From Zobellella taiwanensis (GTDB lineage Bacteria; Pseudomonadota; Gammaproteobacteria; Enterobacterales; Aeromonadaceae): 64,000 nt of DNA. The notes below the pieces were generated by a model. The model saw only the letters and a list, made by a program, of their open reading frames with translations. It was not told where the DNA came from and searched no databases. The translations under genes were made by a program, and so were the position numbers. Position 1 is the stretch's first letter. Every line of letters begins with the position of its first letter. Shown here in pieces: positions 17,693 through 26,848 of the stretch. Location of the stretch: contig NZ_PXYH01000007.1 of the NCBI RefSeq assembly GCF_003012795.1, positions 62,001 to 126,000 of the forward strand, written 5' to 3'.

Positions 17693-19957
17693 ATGCGCTT
17701 TTATTTCCCCATCGTCATTATTGATGAAGACTTCCGCTCCGAGAACACCAGCGGCTCGGGCATCCGGGAGCTGGCCTCCGCCATCGAAAAGGCCGGCATG
17801 GATGTGGTGGGCTACACCAGCTATGGTGATCTGACCTCCTTCGCCCAGCAACAGAGCCGCGCCGCCGGTTTTGTGCTGTCGATCGACGACGAGGAGCTGG
17901 CCGGCAGCCGGGAAGAAGCCCATTCGGTGCTGGAGCAGTTGCGCCGCTTCGTGGAGCAGATCCGCCACCGCAACCCGGACATCCCCATTTACCTTTACGG
18001 CGAAACCCGCACCGCCCGCCATATTCCCAACGCCATACTGCGCGAGCTGCACGGTTTCATCCATATGCACGAAGACACCCCCGACTTCGTGGCCCGGCAT
18101 ATCATCCGCGAGGCCAAAAGCTACCTCGACTCCCTGGCGCCGCCCTTTTTCCGCGCCCTGACCCACTACGCCCAGGACGGCTCCTATTCCTGGCACTGCC
18201 CGGGTCATTCGGGCGGCGTGGCCTTTCTGAAGTCGCCGGTGGGCCGGATGTTCCACCAGTTTTTCGGCGAGAACATGCTGCGCGCCGACGTGTGCAACTC
18301 GGTGGACGAGCTGGGCCAGCTGCTCGACCATACCGGTCCGGTGGCCGCCAGCGAGCGCAACGCCGCCCGCATTTTCAATGCCGACCACCTGTTTTTCGTG
18401 ACCAACGGCACCTCCACCTCCAACAAAATCGTGTGGAACTCCACGGTCGCGCCCGGCGACATCGTGGTGGTGGACCGCAACTGCCACAAGTCGATACTGC
18501 ACGCCATCATGATGACCGGCGCCGTGCCGGTGTTCCTGATGCCGACCCGCAACCACTACGGCATTATCGGCCCCATACCGCGCAGCGAGTTCGAGCCCGA
18601 GCGCATCCGTGAAAAAATGCAGGCCAACCCCTTCTGCCGGGAAATCCTGGCCAGCAACCCCGATGCCAAGCCCCGGGTGCTGACCATCACCCAGTCCACC
18701 TACGACGGCATTCTCTACAATGTGGAGGAGATCAAGGGCCTGCTCGACGGGGAAATCGAGACCCTGCACTTCGACGAGGCATGGCTGCCCCACGCCGCCT
18801 TCCATGATTTCTACGGCGACTACCACGCCATCGGCGAAGGCCGGCCGCGCTGCCGGGATTCGATGGTGTTCTCCACCCAGTCGACCCACAAGCTGCTGGC
18901 GGGCCTGTCCCAGGCGTCCCAGATCCTGGTGCAGGACGGCGAGGCCAACAGGCTCGACCGCCATGTGTTCAACGAAGCCTACCTGATGCACACCTCCACC
19001 AGCCCGCAGTATGCCATTATCGCCTCCTGCGACGTGGCGGCGGCCATGATGGAAGAGCCCGGCGGCACCGCCCTGGTGGAGGAATCCCTGGCCGAGGCGC
19101 TGGAATTCCGCCGCGCCATGCGCAAGGTGGACGACGAGTACGGCTCCGACTGGTGGTTCAAGGTATGGGGGCCGGACGATCTGACCGACCATGGCCTGGA
19201 CCACCGGGATGCCTGGATGCTGCGTTCGGAGGACGGCTGGCACGGCTTTGGCGACATCGAGCCCGGCTTCAACCTGCTCGATCCCATCAAGGCGACCATA
19301 CTGACCCCGGGCCTGAACATGAAGGGAGACTTCGCCGAGTCCGGCATTCCGGCGGTGGTGGTAACCAAATACCTGGCCGAGCACGGCATCGTGATTGAAA
19401 AAACCGGGCTGTATTCGTTTTTCATCATGTTCACCATCGGCATCACCAAGGGCCGCTGGAACACCATGGTCACCGAGCTGCAGCAGTTCAAGGACGACTA
19501 CGACAACAACGTGCCCCTGTGGAAGATACTGCCCGAGTTCGTGCAGAGCCACCCCAGCTACGAGCGGGTCGGGCTCAGGGATCTGTGCGATCAGATCCAC
19601 CAGATCTACAAGGAAAACAACGTGGCCAAGCTGACCACCGAAATGTACCTGTCGGATCTGGTGCCGGCCATGAAGCCGGCGGACGCCTTCGCCAAAATGG
19701 CCCACAAGGACATCGAGCGGGTGCCGCTGGACGCACTGACCGGCCGCACCACGGCGGTGATGGTGGCGCCCTACCCGCCCGGCATTCCGCTGCTGATCCC
19801 GGGCGAGGTGTTCAACGACATCATCGTCAGCTACCTCAAGTTTGCGCGGGCCTTCAACCAGCGCTTCCCGGGCTTTGAAACCTACATCCACGGCCTGGTG
19901 GCGGAAGAAATCGAGGGCGAAACCCGCTATTTCGTGGACTGCGTGGCCGCCGGCTGA
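17693..19957 (+). CDS. Orn/Lys/Arg decarboxylase (fold type I, with N-terminal wing domain)
   Basis: 754-aa PLP decarboxylase of the AdiA/CadA/SpeC superfamily, producing agmatine, cadaverine or putrescine from the matching amino acid. The N-terminal wing domain occupies about residues 1-140, then the PLP domain with WHCPGHSGGVAF, HFDEAWLPHA and the PLP lysine in STHKLL (residue 400), then the C-terminal domain with PYPPGIPLLIPGE. Length and the C-terminal region resemble AdiA-type arginine decarboxylases, and some Pseudomonas lysine decarboxylases are equally close by eye, so the substrate is left open. The ATG at 17693 has AAGGA seven bases upstream. No antiporter (adiC, cadB, potE) is next to it, which argues against a simple acid-resistance operon. 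Confidence 0.85.
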   Translation: MRFYFPIVIIDEDFRSENTSGSGIRELASAIEKAGMDVVGYTSYGDLTSFAQQQSRAAGFVLSIDDEELAGSREEAHSVLEQLRRFVEQIRHRNPDIPIYLYGETRTARHIPNAILRELHGFIHMHEDTPDFVARHIIREAKSYLDSLAPPFFRALTHYAQDGSYSWHCPGHSGGVAFLKSPVGRMFHQFFGENMLRADVCNSVDELGQLLDHTGPVAASERNAARIFNADHLFFVTNGTSTSNKIVWNSTVAPGDIVVVDRNCHKSILHAIMMTGAVPVFLMPTRNHYGIIGPIPRSEFEPERIREKMQANPFCREILASNPDAKPRVLTITQSTYDGILYNVEEIKGLLDGEIETLHFDEAWLPHAAFHDFYGDYHAIGEGRPRCRDSMVFSTQSTHKLLAGLSQASQILVQDGEANRLDRHVFNEAYLMHTSTSPQYAIIASCDVAAAMMEEPGGTALVEESLAEALEFRRAMRKVDDEYGSDWWFKVWGPDDLTDHGLDHRDAWMLRSEDGWHGFGDIEPGFNLLDPIKATILTPGLNMKGDFAESGIPAVVVTKYLAEHGIVIEKTGLYSFFIMFTIGITKGRWNTMVTELQQFKDDYDNNVPLWKILPEFVQSHPSYERVGLRDLCDQIHQIYKENNVAKLTTEMYLSDLVPAMKPADAFAKMAHKDIERVPLDALTGRTTAVMVAPYPPGIPLLIPGEVFNDIIVSYLKFARAFNQRFPGFETYIHGLVAEEIEGETRYFVDCVAAG

Positions 19958-19959
19958 GT

Positions 19960-20559
19960 TCAGGCCGGCCGGCTGTCCTGCATCGATGGCCGGGCGCTGA
20001 ACAACTTGAACCAGGCGTCGAGCCGGCCATGGTCCCGGCGCCAGTCGAGCTCGGGAAAGCGGAAGTCCAGGTAGCCCAGGGCACAGGCCAGGGCCAGGGT
20101 ACCGATATGCACCCGGTCGGCAAACTCGGGCACCTGGGCGTCAGCGGTATGCAGGGCGCGGCGGATCTTGCCGTGCAGGCCGTCGAGCCAGTCGTCCCAT
20201 TGCCGCTCCTCGGGGCGGGTGACCTGCTCGTAGCGGGCCAGCAGGGCGGCGTCCATGATGCCATCGGCCAAAGACTGCAGCACCAGCGCCGGCCAGCGGC
20301 CCGGCCCCTGGGGAAAGAGCCCGGCGCCCTGGCGGGCGTCGATGTATTCGCAGATCACCCGGCTGTCGAACAGCACTGTGCCGTCCTCGGCAATGGCGGT
20401 GGGCACCTGGCCCAGGGGGTTGTAGATGGCAATGTCCAGGTTGGGCTGCACCGGACTCGGCTGGGCGGCGATCAGCTCCAGTTCGCCAAAGCCGGCCTCG
20501 ATGGCCAGGGCCTGTACCTTGCGGGCGAACGGAGAAGCGGGCGAGGTGTAGAGTTTCAT
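19960..20559 (-). CDS. Glutathione S-transferase family protein
   Basis: 199-aa soluble GST. The N-terminal thioredoxin-fold domain begins KLYTSPASPFARKVQ, with the usual SPF motif, and has the cis-proline region GQVPTAI and the glutathione-binding DSRVICEYI; the C-terminal helical domain follows (about residues 90-199). The ATG at 20559 is preferred over the GTG immediately upstream; an AAGGA lies about seven bases before it. The stop codon is 3 bases from that of the converging decarboxylase. Family members conjugate glutathione to electrophiles or act in maintenance; the substrate cannot be inferred. Confidence 0.9.
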   Translation of the reverse strand: MKLYTSPASPFARKVQALAIEAGFGELELIAAQPSPVQPNLDIAIYNPLGQVPTAIAEDGTVLFDSRVICEYIDARQGAGLFPQGPGRWPALVLQSLADGIMDAALLARYEQVTRPEERQWDDWLDGLHGKIRRALHTADAQVPEFADRVHIGTLALACALGYLDFRFPELDWRRDHGRLDAWFKLFSARPSMQDSRPA

Positions 20560-20613
20560 CACAAATCCTTGTTATTCAGGCTGTTGAGGAAACCCAGTGT
20601 AGCAGAGAAGAAC

Positions 20614-20635
20614 ACGGCGGGCCCATGCCCGCCGT
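20614..20635 (-). terminator. Hairpin downstream of flgL
   Basis: ACGGCGGGC pairs with GCCCGCCGT around a CCAT loop, 16 bases past the flgL stop on the minus strand. The trailing tract (GTTCTTCT) is only weakly T-rich. It probably ends the flgF-flgL transcript. Confidence 0.6.
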
Positions 20636-20650
20636 ATTGCGCCAGAGCGA

Positions 20651-21901
20651 TCAGATGTAGTTGAACAGGCTCATGCCCTGGACCTTGCCGAACATGGTCT
20701 GGGTGGCCTGCAGCGCCACCATGGCCTGGTTGAGCTCGCCCACCGCCCGGGCGTAGTCCAGGTCTTCCATGCCGCCGCGCACCTTCTCCAGGGTCAGGCT
20801 CATGTCTTCATGGTTGGTTTTCTGGTTGTCCAGGCGTAGCAGGCGGTTGCCGGTGTCGGCCCGCACCCGGGTAAAGTGCGAGGACACGGCGTCCAGCTCG
20901 TCCAGCACCTCGGTCAGTTCGCTCTGGCCGCTGGGGGTGTTGTTGTCCTGCTGCAGCCAGGCCAGGGCCCGGTTCAGGCTGTCGAACACATCCACATGAT
21001 CCTGACCGCCGCCGTCGGCCCGGTTGGCATCCAGGGTAATCTGGTCGCCCGCCCTGGCCTCGCCGCTCAGCACCAGGGTGATGCCGCCGGCCTTGATGGC
21101 CTGCCCGGCCTGGTAGGGCTGGGGCGGAACGGGATCGCCATTCTGGTCCAGCAGGGGATCGCCGTTTTTATCGGCCAGCCCGACCTCCAGCACTCCGCCG
21201 TTGTCGGCAAAGGTCAGCGTATAGGGTTGCAGGTCGGCAAAGTCGCCCCGTTCGGAAATCACCGCACTGTCGAGCCGGAGGTTGTGCTCGCGGTTGTCCG
21301 CGGTCAGCTGATAGCCGGCGGTAAAGTCTCCCCTGGGGTTGGGCACCTGGCCGAACACCAGGCGGCCGTCGTGGTTGGTGGCCACCTTGACGCTGTCGCC
21401 AATCTGCATCTGCCGCTGGCCGCCGTCGCCGTTGTAGGTGACGCTGCCGTCGGGCTGCAGGGTAAAGGGCGGATTGTCGGTCTGGAAGCCGCCGAAAATA
21501 TACTGGCCGAATTCATCCCGGCTGTTGGCCAGATCGACCAGCTCGTCGATGCGGTTTTTCAGCTCGGTGGCGTAGGCGTCCCGCTCATCCTGGGTAAAGG
21601 TGCCGTTGTTGGCCTTGAGCAGGATTTCCTTGCTTTGCTGGAGCAGGTTTTCGCCCATGCTCAGGGCCGATTCCTCCCGCCGCAGCCGGTTTTCGGCCAG
21701 ATCGATGTTCTTGCTGTACTGCTCTATCTTGCGCAGCTCGTTCTTGTAGTTGACCACGCTGTTCATCGCCACCGGATCGTCGGCGGCGGTCTGGATGCGC
21801 AGGCCGGAAGACAGCTTGCTCATCATGTCGTTGGCCTGGGCGGTCTTGCCGGTAATGTTGTTCAGCTGGGACTGGAAAATATTGAAAGTGGAGACGCGCA
21901 T
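20651..21901 (-). CDS. flgL: Flagellar hook-filament junction protein FlgL (HAP3)
   Basis: Second hook-filament junction protein, sitting between FlgK and the flagellin filament. The 416-aa product (317 in E. coli) has the flagellin-like N-terminal helix (MRVSTFNIFQSQLNNI, then MSKLSSGLRIQTAADDP) and the matching C-terminal helix (ELNQAMVALQATQTMFGKVQGM). The extra length is in the central, surface-exposed part. The second of two adjacent ATGs (21901) is chosen because AGGAG stands at a proper distance only for it and FlgL proteins begin MR. It follows flgK by nine bases in the same operon, and its product is exported by the flagellar type III apparatus. Confidence 0.95.
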   Translation of the reverse strand: MRVSTFNIFQSQLNNITGKTAQANDMMSKLSSGLRIQTAADDPVAMNSVVNYKNELRKIEQYSKNIDLAENRLRREESALSMGENLLQQSKEILLKANNGTFTQDERDAYATELKNRIDELVDLANSRDEFGQYIFGGFQTDNPPFTLQPDGSVTYNGDGGQRQMQIGDSVKVATNHDGRLVFGQVPNPRGDFTAGYQLTADNREHNLRLDSAVISERGDFADLQPYTLTFADNGGVLEVGLADKNGDPLLDQNGDPVPPQPYQAGQAIKAGGITLVLSGEARAGDQITLDANRADGGGQDHVDVFDSLNRALAWLQQDNNTPSGQSELTEVLDELDAVSSHFTRVRADTGNRLLRLDNQKTNHEDMSLTLEKVRGGMEDLDYARAVGELNQAMVALQATQTMFGKVQGMSLFNYI

Positions 21902-21910
21902 CATGGCTCC

Positions 21911-23839
21911 TTAGCGTATCTGCAAGACGGTATTCATGGTTTCGCTGGCCACCGTGACCACCCGCGCCGCCGCCATGTAGGCCTGCTGGAAACGCAGCAG
22001 GTTGGCCGCTTCCTCGTCGAGGTTGACCCCCACCATGGACTGGACCCGGTCGAAGGACTGGCTGTAGGCGGCGCTCGCCGTTTCCGAGCGGATGCGCTGG
22101 TTGTAGGCCATGGCGCCCACTTCCACCGTGGTCTGGTTGAAGCTCTGGCTGAGGGTGGAGCGGCCATTGTTGAGCAGGGCCTGGTTTTTGATGCCGGCCA
22201 TGGCCACGACGTTGGCGTTGTTGCCCGAGCCGCTGACGTTTTCAATCTCAAACCGATCAAAGTCCTTGGGATCGCCCTTGACGGTGATGGTCAGCCCCTC
22301 GACCGTAATGACCGGGTTGTCCGGATCGAAGGCCGCGGTCAGGGTCTGGCTGTCGCCGGCGCCGTCCACGTAGCTGACGGTATAATCGCCGCCCTCGAAG
22401 CTGACCGTCCAGGGTGATGACTTGCCGGGCAGTGCGCCGGTGCTGTCGCTGATGTTCAGTTCCAGGGCGGCGGTGCCGGTGTTGTCGCTATCGGCGACCG
22501 CCATCACCTGGCCGGAAGCAGCAATCTGCTTGCCGTCGCCGATGGCGACCTTAAGCTCGCTGGCCGCCATCCGGGTCGGGCGGATCCGCATTTCGTCGCC
22601 CGTGGCCGGGGTGCCCTGCAGGTCCAGGCTGATACCGTGGTTCTGCTCCAGGCCGGCATTCAGCTCGGCCAGGTCGGCAAAGCTCTCTTTCTTGCCGCTG
22701 GCCAGGTTGGTCAGCTGGTAGCCGCTGCCGGTATAGCTCAGGCTGTATTCGTCCCCGCTGAGCTTGCCGGTGTCGGTAATGGTCACCGCGCCGGTGACGG
22801 CGGCGTTAGTGGTCAGGAAGCGGCTGCCCTTGGCCGAGTCGCTGTTGATGTCGTTGAACATGTTCTGGCCCGGCAAGCCGTTGAGATCCACCCCCTGGGA
22901 CTGGGCCTGGTTGAACACATCGGCAATGGCCACCGCCACCTTGCCGATATCGCTCAGGGTCTGGGGCAGTACCTGGTCGCGAAACCGGAACACCGCCCCC
23001 AGCTCGCCGCCCAGAGAGGCGCCGTCGAGGCGGGTGCCCGAACCGGATACCTTGGGATTGACCAGGTACAGTTCGCTTTGCAGGGGATCGGGCTTGCCCG
23101 GGCGCTCCTGCAGCTGGTAGGCCTGGCTGCCGCTGACCAGGGGCTCGCGACCGCCGAGCAGCACGGTGATCATGCCGTTGTTGCTGTCCTTGATGGTGCT
23201 GATCTTGACCTCGCTCGACAGCTCCTCAATCAGCTTGTCGCGCTGGTCCATCAGGTCGTTGGGAGTTCCCTTGAGGCCGGCCTGCTGGATTTCCTGGTTC
23301 AGGGCGGCGATGGCGGCGGCCGTTTCGTTGATGTATTGGGCACGGGTGCCGATTTCCCGGGAGTTGATGGCCATTTCCTGGGTAAAGGAGTCGTACAGCT
23401 GGTTGTACTGGCTGGCAAGATCCTCGGCCTTGGCCAGGGTGATGTCCCGGTTGCCCAGATCGCCCGGGTTGTCGACGATGGCGTTGAGCGCCCCGTAGAG
23501 GTCATCCATGCTCTGGCTGATGGCCTTGTTGAGGTTGCTCAGGCTTTGGTCCAGGTAGGAAAGGTGCTGGTGCAGCTGGGCCGCGCCGGCCTGCTCGGTA
23601 TTGTTGGTCAGCAGATCCTTGAAGGCGTATTCCTGATACAGCCGGGTCACGTCCGACACCTGGGTGCCGGTGCCCAGGTGCAAGCCTCCCTGCAGCAGGC
23701 TGGTATTGGTGATCTGCTCAACCCGCTGGCGATGATAGCCTTCGGTATTGACGTTGGCGATGTTATGCCCGGTGGTGGCCATCTGGGCCTGGGCCGCCAT
23801 CAGTCCGCTGACGCCGGTTTGATACAGATCGATTGCCAT
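21911..23839 (-). CDS. flgK: Flagellar hook-associated protein FlgK (HAP1)
   Basis: First junction protein at the tip of the hook. 642 aa against 547 in E. coli; the insertion is in the central domains (about residues 330-540), where repeats of glycine/aspartate-rich beta-type sequence are seen. The N terminus has MAAQAQMATTGHNIANVNTEGYHRQ, the flagellar rod/hook signature, and the C terminus NLLRFQQAYMAAARVVTVASE. It lies ten bases downstream of flgJ and immediately upstream of flgL. It is exported through the flagellar type III system with FlgN (encoded at 35350) as its usual chaperone. Confidence 0.96.
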   Translation of the reverse strand: MAIDLYQTGVSGLMAAQAQMATTGHNIANVNTEGYHRQRVEQITNTSLLQGGLHLGTGTQVSDVTRLYQEYAFKDLLTNNTEQAGAAQLHQHLSYLDQSLSNLNKAISQSMDDLYGALNAIVDNPGDLGNRDITLAKAEDLASQYNQLYDSFTQEMAINSREIGTRAQYINETAAAIAALNQEIQQAGLKGTPNDLMDQRDKLIEELSSEVKISTIKDSNNGMITVLLGGREPLVSGSQAYQLQERPGKPDPLQSELYLVNPKVSGSGTRLDGASLGGELGAVFRFRDQVLPQTLSDIGKVAVAIADVFNQAQSQGVDLNGLPGQNMFNDINSDSAKGSRFLTTNAAVTGAVTITDTGKLSGDEYSLSYTGSGYQLTNLASGKKESFADLAELNAGLEQNHGISLDLQGTPATGDEMRIRPTRMAASELKVAIGDGKQIAASGQVMAVADSDNTGTAALELNISDSTGALPGKSSPWTVSFEGGDYTVSYVDGAGDSQTLTAAFDPDNPVITVEGLTITVKGDPKDFDRFEIENVSGSGNNANVVAMAGIKNQALLNNGRSTLSQSFNQTTVEVGAMAYNQRIRSETASAAYSQSFDRVQSMVGVNLDEEAANLLRFQQAYMAAARVVTVASETMNTVLQIR

Positions 23840-23848
23840 GGTGTTTCC

Positions 23849-24814
23849 TTATGCTTGCGAAACCATCTTGGTGACGGAATTGAAGATGGACGTCAATTTG
23901 TCGGCATACCTGGGGTCGGTGGCGTAACCGGCCTGCTGCAGCGCCTGAAAATATTGCCGGGGGTTGCCGGTCTGGTCCAGGGCCTTGCCGTAGCGGGGGT
24001 TGTCTTGCAAAAACCGCACATAATCGTTAAAGCTGTCGTTGAACGAAGCATAGGATCTGAACGGTGCCTGAACCTTGACGGCGACGCCCTGCTCGTATTC
24101 CAGGGTGTTGACCCAGGTTTTCTCTGCCTTCCAACTCTTATCGGCCTTGATGCCGAAAAGATTATGGCTGGAGGGGCCATTTTTTTTGCCGATGATTTTT
24201 TTGCCCCAGCCCGTTTCCAGCGCCGCCTGGGCGATCATCGCCTCGGGCGCCAGGCCAAGCTTTTTACCCGCCTCGGTGGCGGCCGGCAGCAGGTTGCGCA
24301 CGAACTCTTCCGGCGAGCCGAAGCGGGTGCCGGCCTCCAGGGTGACGGCGGGGGAGCTGTTTTGCGCGGCGCTCAGGGGCGGCCGGGCGGGCGCCTCGGC
24401 GGTGGTATCACCGGCCTTGGGCGGCCTTATGGTGCGGCCCGAAAAGCGGCGCGCATCGGCCAGGTCGAAATGCCGGGCCGCGGGCGCCCCGGCCTCCCCC
24501 CCGCCCAGCTGGCGCACTATCATATCCGCCAGCCCCAGGCTGCCCTGGCGGCTCAGCTCGCTGGTCATCTGCTGGTCGTGCATGTCCTGGTAGAACTGGG
24601 TATGGCGGTTGTTCATCGGGCTGTCCGCTTCGAACGCCCGGTTGGCCTCGCGCATCGATTTGAACAGCTGCTGGGTAAACAGGCTCTCGAACTGGCGGGC
24701 GGCCTCGTCCAGCGCCTTGCCCCTGTCTTCGGCGAACGCCTGCTGGCGCAGCCGGTCCAGCCCCTGGACATCGTTGACCAGGAGGCTGTTCTGAAACGAG
24801 TCGATACCTTTCAT
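23849..24814 (-). CDS. flgJ: Flagellar rod assembly protein/muramidase FlgJ
   Basis: Dual-domain FlgJ of 321 aa: the N-terminal rod-cap domain (FESLFTQQLFKSMREANRAF, about residues 38-57) guides rod assembly, and the C-terminal glucosaminidase domain (from about 165; MIAQAALETGWGKKI with the catalytic glutamate, then NLFGIKADKSW) opens the peptidoglycan for the growing rod. A proline/alanine-rich linker joins them. Both domains look complete. It is 82 bases downstream of flgI and ten upstream of flgK, within the flgF-flgL run. Confidence 0.96.
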   Translation of the reverse strand: MKGIDSFQNSLLVNDVQGLDRLRQQAFAEDRGKALDEAARQFESLFTQQLFKSMREANRAFEADSPMNNRHTQFYQDMHDQQMTSELSRQGSLGLADMIVRQLGGGEAGAPAARHFDLADARRFSGRTIRPPKAGDTTAEAPARPPLSAAQNSSPAVTLEAGTRFGSPEEFVRNLLPAATEAGKKLGLAPEAMIAQAALETGWGKKIIGKKNGPSSHNLFGIKADKSWKAEKTWVNTLEYEQGVAVKVQAPFRSYASFNDSFNDYVRFLQDNPRYGKALDQTGNPRQYFQALQQAGYATDPRYADKLTSIFNSVTKMVSQA

Positions 24815-24896
24815 ACCTTAATATCCGTCAGTTTGGCTTGGTTACAGCCGGGGCATGCCACCGGCGCCAGTGCACGCGGCCGCTCCGCCGAAGGCG

Positions 24897-26000
24897 TCAG
24901 ATCACCACCAGTTCGCCCTGGATGGCGCCCGCCTGGCGCAGGGCCTCGAGAATCGCGACCAGGTCGCCGGGGGCCACACCCACCTGGTTGACCGCCCGCA
25001 CCAGGTCGTCGAGGGTGGTGCCGGTATCCAGCTTGAACATGCGCCCGTCCTGCTGCTCCACATTGATGGTGGAATTGGGCACCACCACGGTGTCGCCGCC
25101 CGCCAGGGCATTGGGTTGCGACACCTGGGGATTTTCGTTGATGGTGATGATGAGGCCGCCGTGGGTGATCGCCGCCGGCTTCAATTGCACCTGCTGGCCG
25201 ATCACCACGGTGCCGGTGCGGGAGTTGACGATAATCTTGGCGGCCTCGTCGGCCACGTCCACGCTCAGGTTTTCCAGGCTGGACAGGTAGCTGACCCGCT
25301 GTCCCGGATCCCGGGGGGCATAGACCTGTACCGAGGTGGCATCCAGCGCCTGGGCGCTGTTGGGGCCGACCAGGTCGTTGATCACCTCCGCCATGCGCTT
25401 GGCGGTGGTGAAATCGGGCCGGTGCAGGTTGAAGGTAATGGTGTCGCCTCGGCCGAAGGAGCTGGCGACTTCGCGCTCCACCATGGCGCCGCCGGGAATG
25501 CGGCCCACTGTGGGGGTATTGATCATGATGGAAGAGCCGTCGGCGCCTTCGGCCCCCAGGCCACCCACCACCAGGCTGCCCTGGGCCAGGGCGTAGACCC
25601 GGCCGTCCACCCCCTTGAGGAAGGTTTGCAGCAGGGTGCCGCCGCGCAGGCTCTTGGCCTCGCCGATGGCGGAGACGGTGATATCGATGGTCTGGCCCGG
25701 CTTGGCGAAGGGCGGCAGCTCGGCATGCACCGCCACCGGGGCCACGTCCTTCATTTTGGGCCTCATGTTTTCCGGCACCGTAATGCCGAAGTTATTGAGC
25801 ATGGTACGAAAGGTCTGTTCGGCAAAGGCGTTGTTGCGCTCGCCGGTGCCAGGCAGGCCGACCACCAGGCCGTAGCCCACCAGCTGGTTGGCGCGCACCC
25901 CGGCCACCGAGCTGATGTCCTTGATGCGCGCGGCCTGGGCCGGCGCCACCATGGCCGGCAACAACAGCAGGCTCATCAACAAAGCGGTAAATGGTTTCAT
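24897..26000 (-). CDS. flgI: Flagellar P-ring protein FlgI
   Basis: Periplasmic P-ring subunit forming the bushing around the rod in the peptidoglycan layer. The 367-aa product has a cleavable signal peptide (residues 1-23, ending APAQA), the conserved [31 protein letters not shown] start of the mature protein in shorter recognisable pieces ([17 protein letters not shown]), and the C-terminal [19 protein letters not shown]. Length equals that of E. coli FlgI (365). It lies 159 bases downstream of flgH, a gap containing a hairpin and a short repeat. Confidence 0.97.
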   Translation of the reverse strand: MKPFTALLMSLLLLPAMVAPAQAARIKDISSVAGVRANQLVGYGLVVGLPGTGERNNAFAEQTFRTMLNNFGITVPENMRPKMKDVAPVAVHAELPPFAKPGQTIDITVSAIGEAKSLRGGTLLQTFLKGVDGRVYALAQGSLVVGGLGAEGADGSSIMINTPTVGRIPGGAMVEREVASSFGRGDTITFNLHRPDFTTAKRMAEVINDLVGPNSAQALDATSVQVYAPRDPGQRVSYLSSLENLSVDVADEAAKIIVNSRTGTVVIGQQVQLKPAAITHGGLIITINENPQVSQPNALAGGDTVVVPNSTINVEQQDGRMFKLDTGTTLDDLVRAVNQVGVAPGDLVAILEALRQAGAIQGELVVI

Positions 26001-26087
26001 CAGTTCACCCCAAGGGAGTACGAAAATGTTATCGGCCGAATCAATTCGACGCTATGCATCGGATACCGAGCCGGCATCCGTTGGTCG

Positions 26088-26159
26088 AATAAATCCGACC
26101 CTACAGCCCCGCCCCGCAAGCTCGGTGTTTTTCTTCAAGCTTCCAGCTTCAAGCTGCTG
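26088..26159. repeat. Hairpin and short AGCTTC-type repeat after flgH
   Basis: A hairpin GGTCG-N8-CGACC lies near 26087-26106. The direct repeat CTTCAAGC (26133-26140 and 26147-26154), part of an alternating AGCTTC pattern, ends one base before the flgH stop codon. Fifteen bases of it (TTCCAGCTTCAAGCT at 26141) recur exactly at 28641, just after the flgE stop. Confidence 0.7.
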
Positions 26160-26834
26160 TTAAAACGGAAACCAGGGGCCGTTGAAAAAGCGCGCCAGCC
26201 AGCCCCGGCTCTGGGTATTGGCAAAATCCCCGGTGCCGCCGTAATAAATGCGCGCATTGGCCACCCGGGTCGACTCCACCCGGTTGTCGGCGCTGATGTC
26301 CTGGGGCCGGACGATGCCGCTGATGCGCACGTATTCCTCGCCGGTATTGAGCATCAGCCATTTTTCCCCCTGCACCGCCAGGTTGCCGTTGGCCAGCACC
26401 TGGGCCACGCTGACCGTGATGCTGCCCTGCAGGCTGTTGCTCTGGTTGGTGTTGGCCTGGCCGTCGAACTCGTTGTTGCTCGACATGCTGGCGGTGACCG
26501 GATAGCCGCCGATATTGATGGGCTGGCCGCCCAGGTTGAGCGGATTGATATTGACGCTGGAATCCTTGCCCTGCTGGGTGGTGGCCCGCTTCTGGGCACG
26601 GGTGGATTCGGCCAGGTCGATGGTGATGATGTCCCCGACCCGCAGCGCCTTGATATCGGAATACAGGCTGTTGGCGTAGTTGTCCTGGAAAATGGCGCCA
26701 TCAGGCTCCAGCATTTCCTGCTGCACGCCCGGGATCACCGGCGCGTAGGCGGGATCGTCAGGCTTGGGTGTATAGGGGGTGCTGGTACACCCGACCAAAA
26801 GGGCGCCCAGGACCGGAGCCAACAGAATACGCAT
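26160..26834 (-). CDS. flgH: Flagellar L-ring lipoprotein FlgH
   Basis: Outer-membrane L-ring subunit. The 224-aa product has a lipoprotein signal with lipobox LLVGC (cysteine at residue 16) and the conserved ANSLYSDIKALRVGDIITIDL region, QGEKWLMLNTGEEYVRISGIVRPQDI and the C-terminal GGTGDFANTQSRGWLARFF. The ATG at 26834 is preferred to one six bases upstream because the GAGGA Shine-Dalgarno is properly spaced only for it. It lies eight bases or so downstream of flgG. Confidence 0.96.
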   Translation of the reverse strand: MRILLAPVLGALLVGCTSTPYTPKPDDPAYAPVIPGVQQEMLEPDGAIFQDNYANSLYSDIKALRVGDIITIDLAESTRAQKRATTQQGKDSSVNINPLNLGGQPINIGGYPVTASMSSNNEFDGQANTNQSNSLQGSITVSVAQVLANGNLAVQGEKWLMLNTGEEYVRISGIVRPQDISADNRVESTRVANARIYYGGTGDFANTQSRGWLARFFNGPWFPF

Positions 26835-26848
26835 TGCCATTTCCTCGA

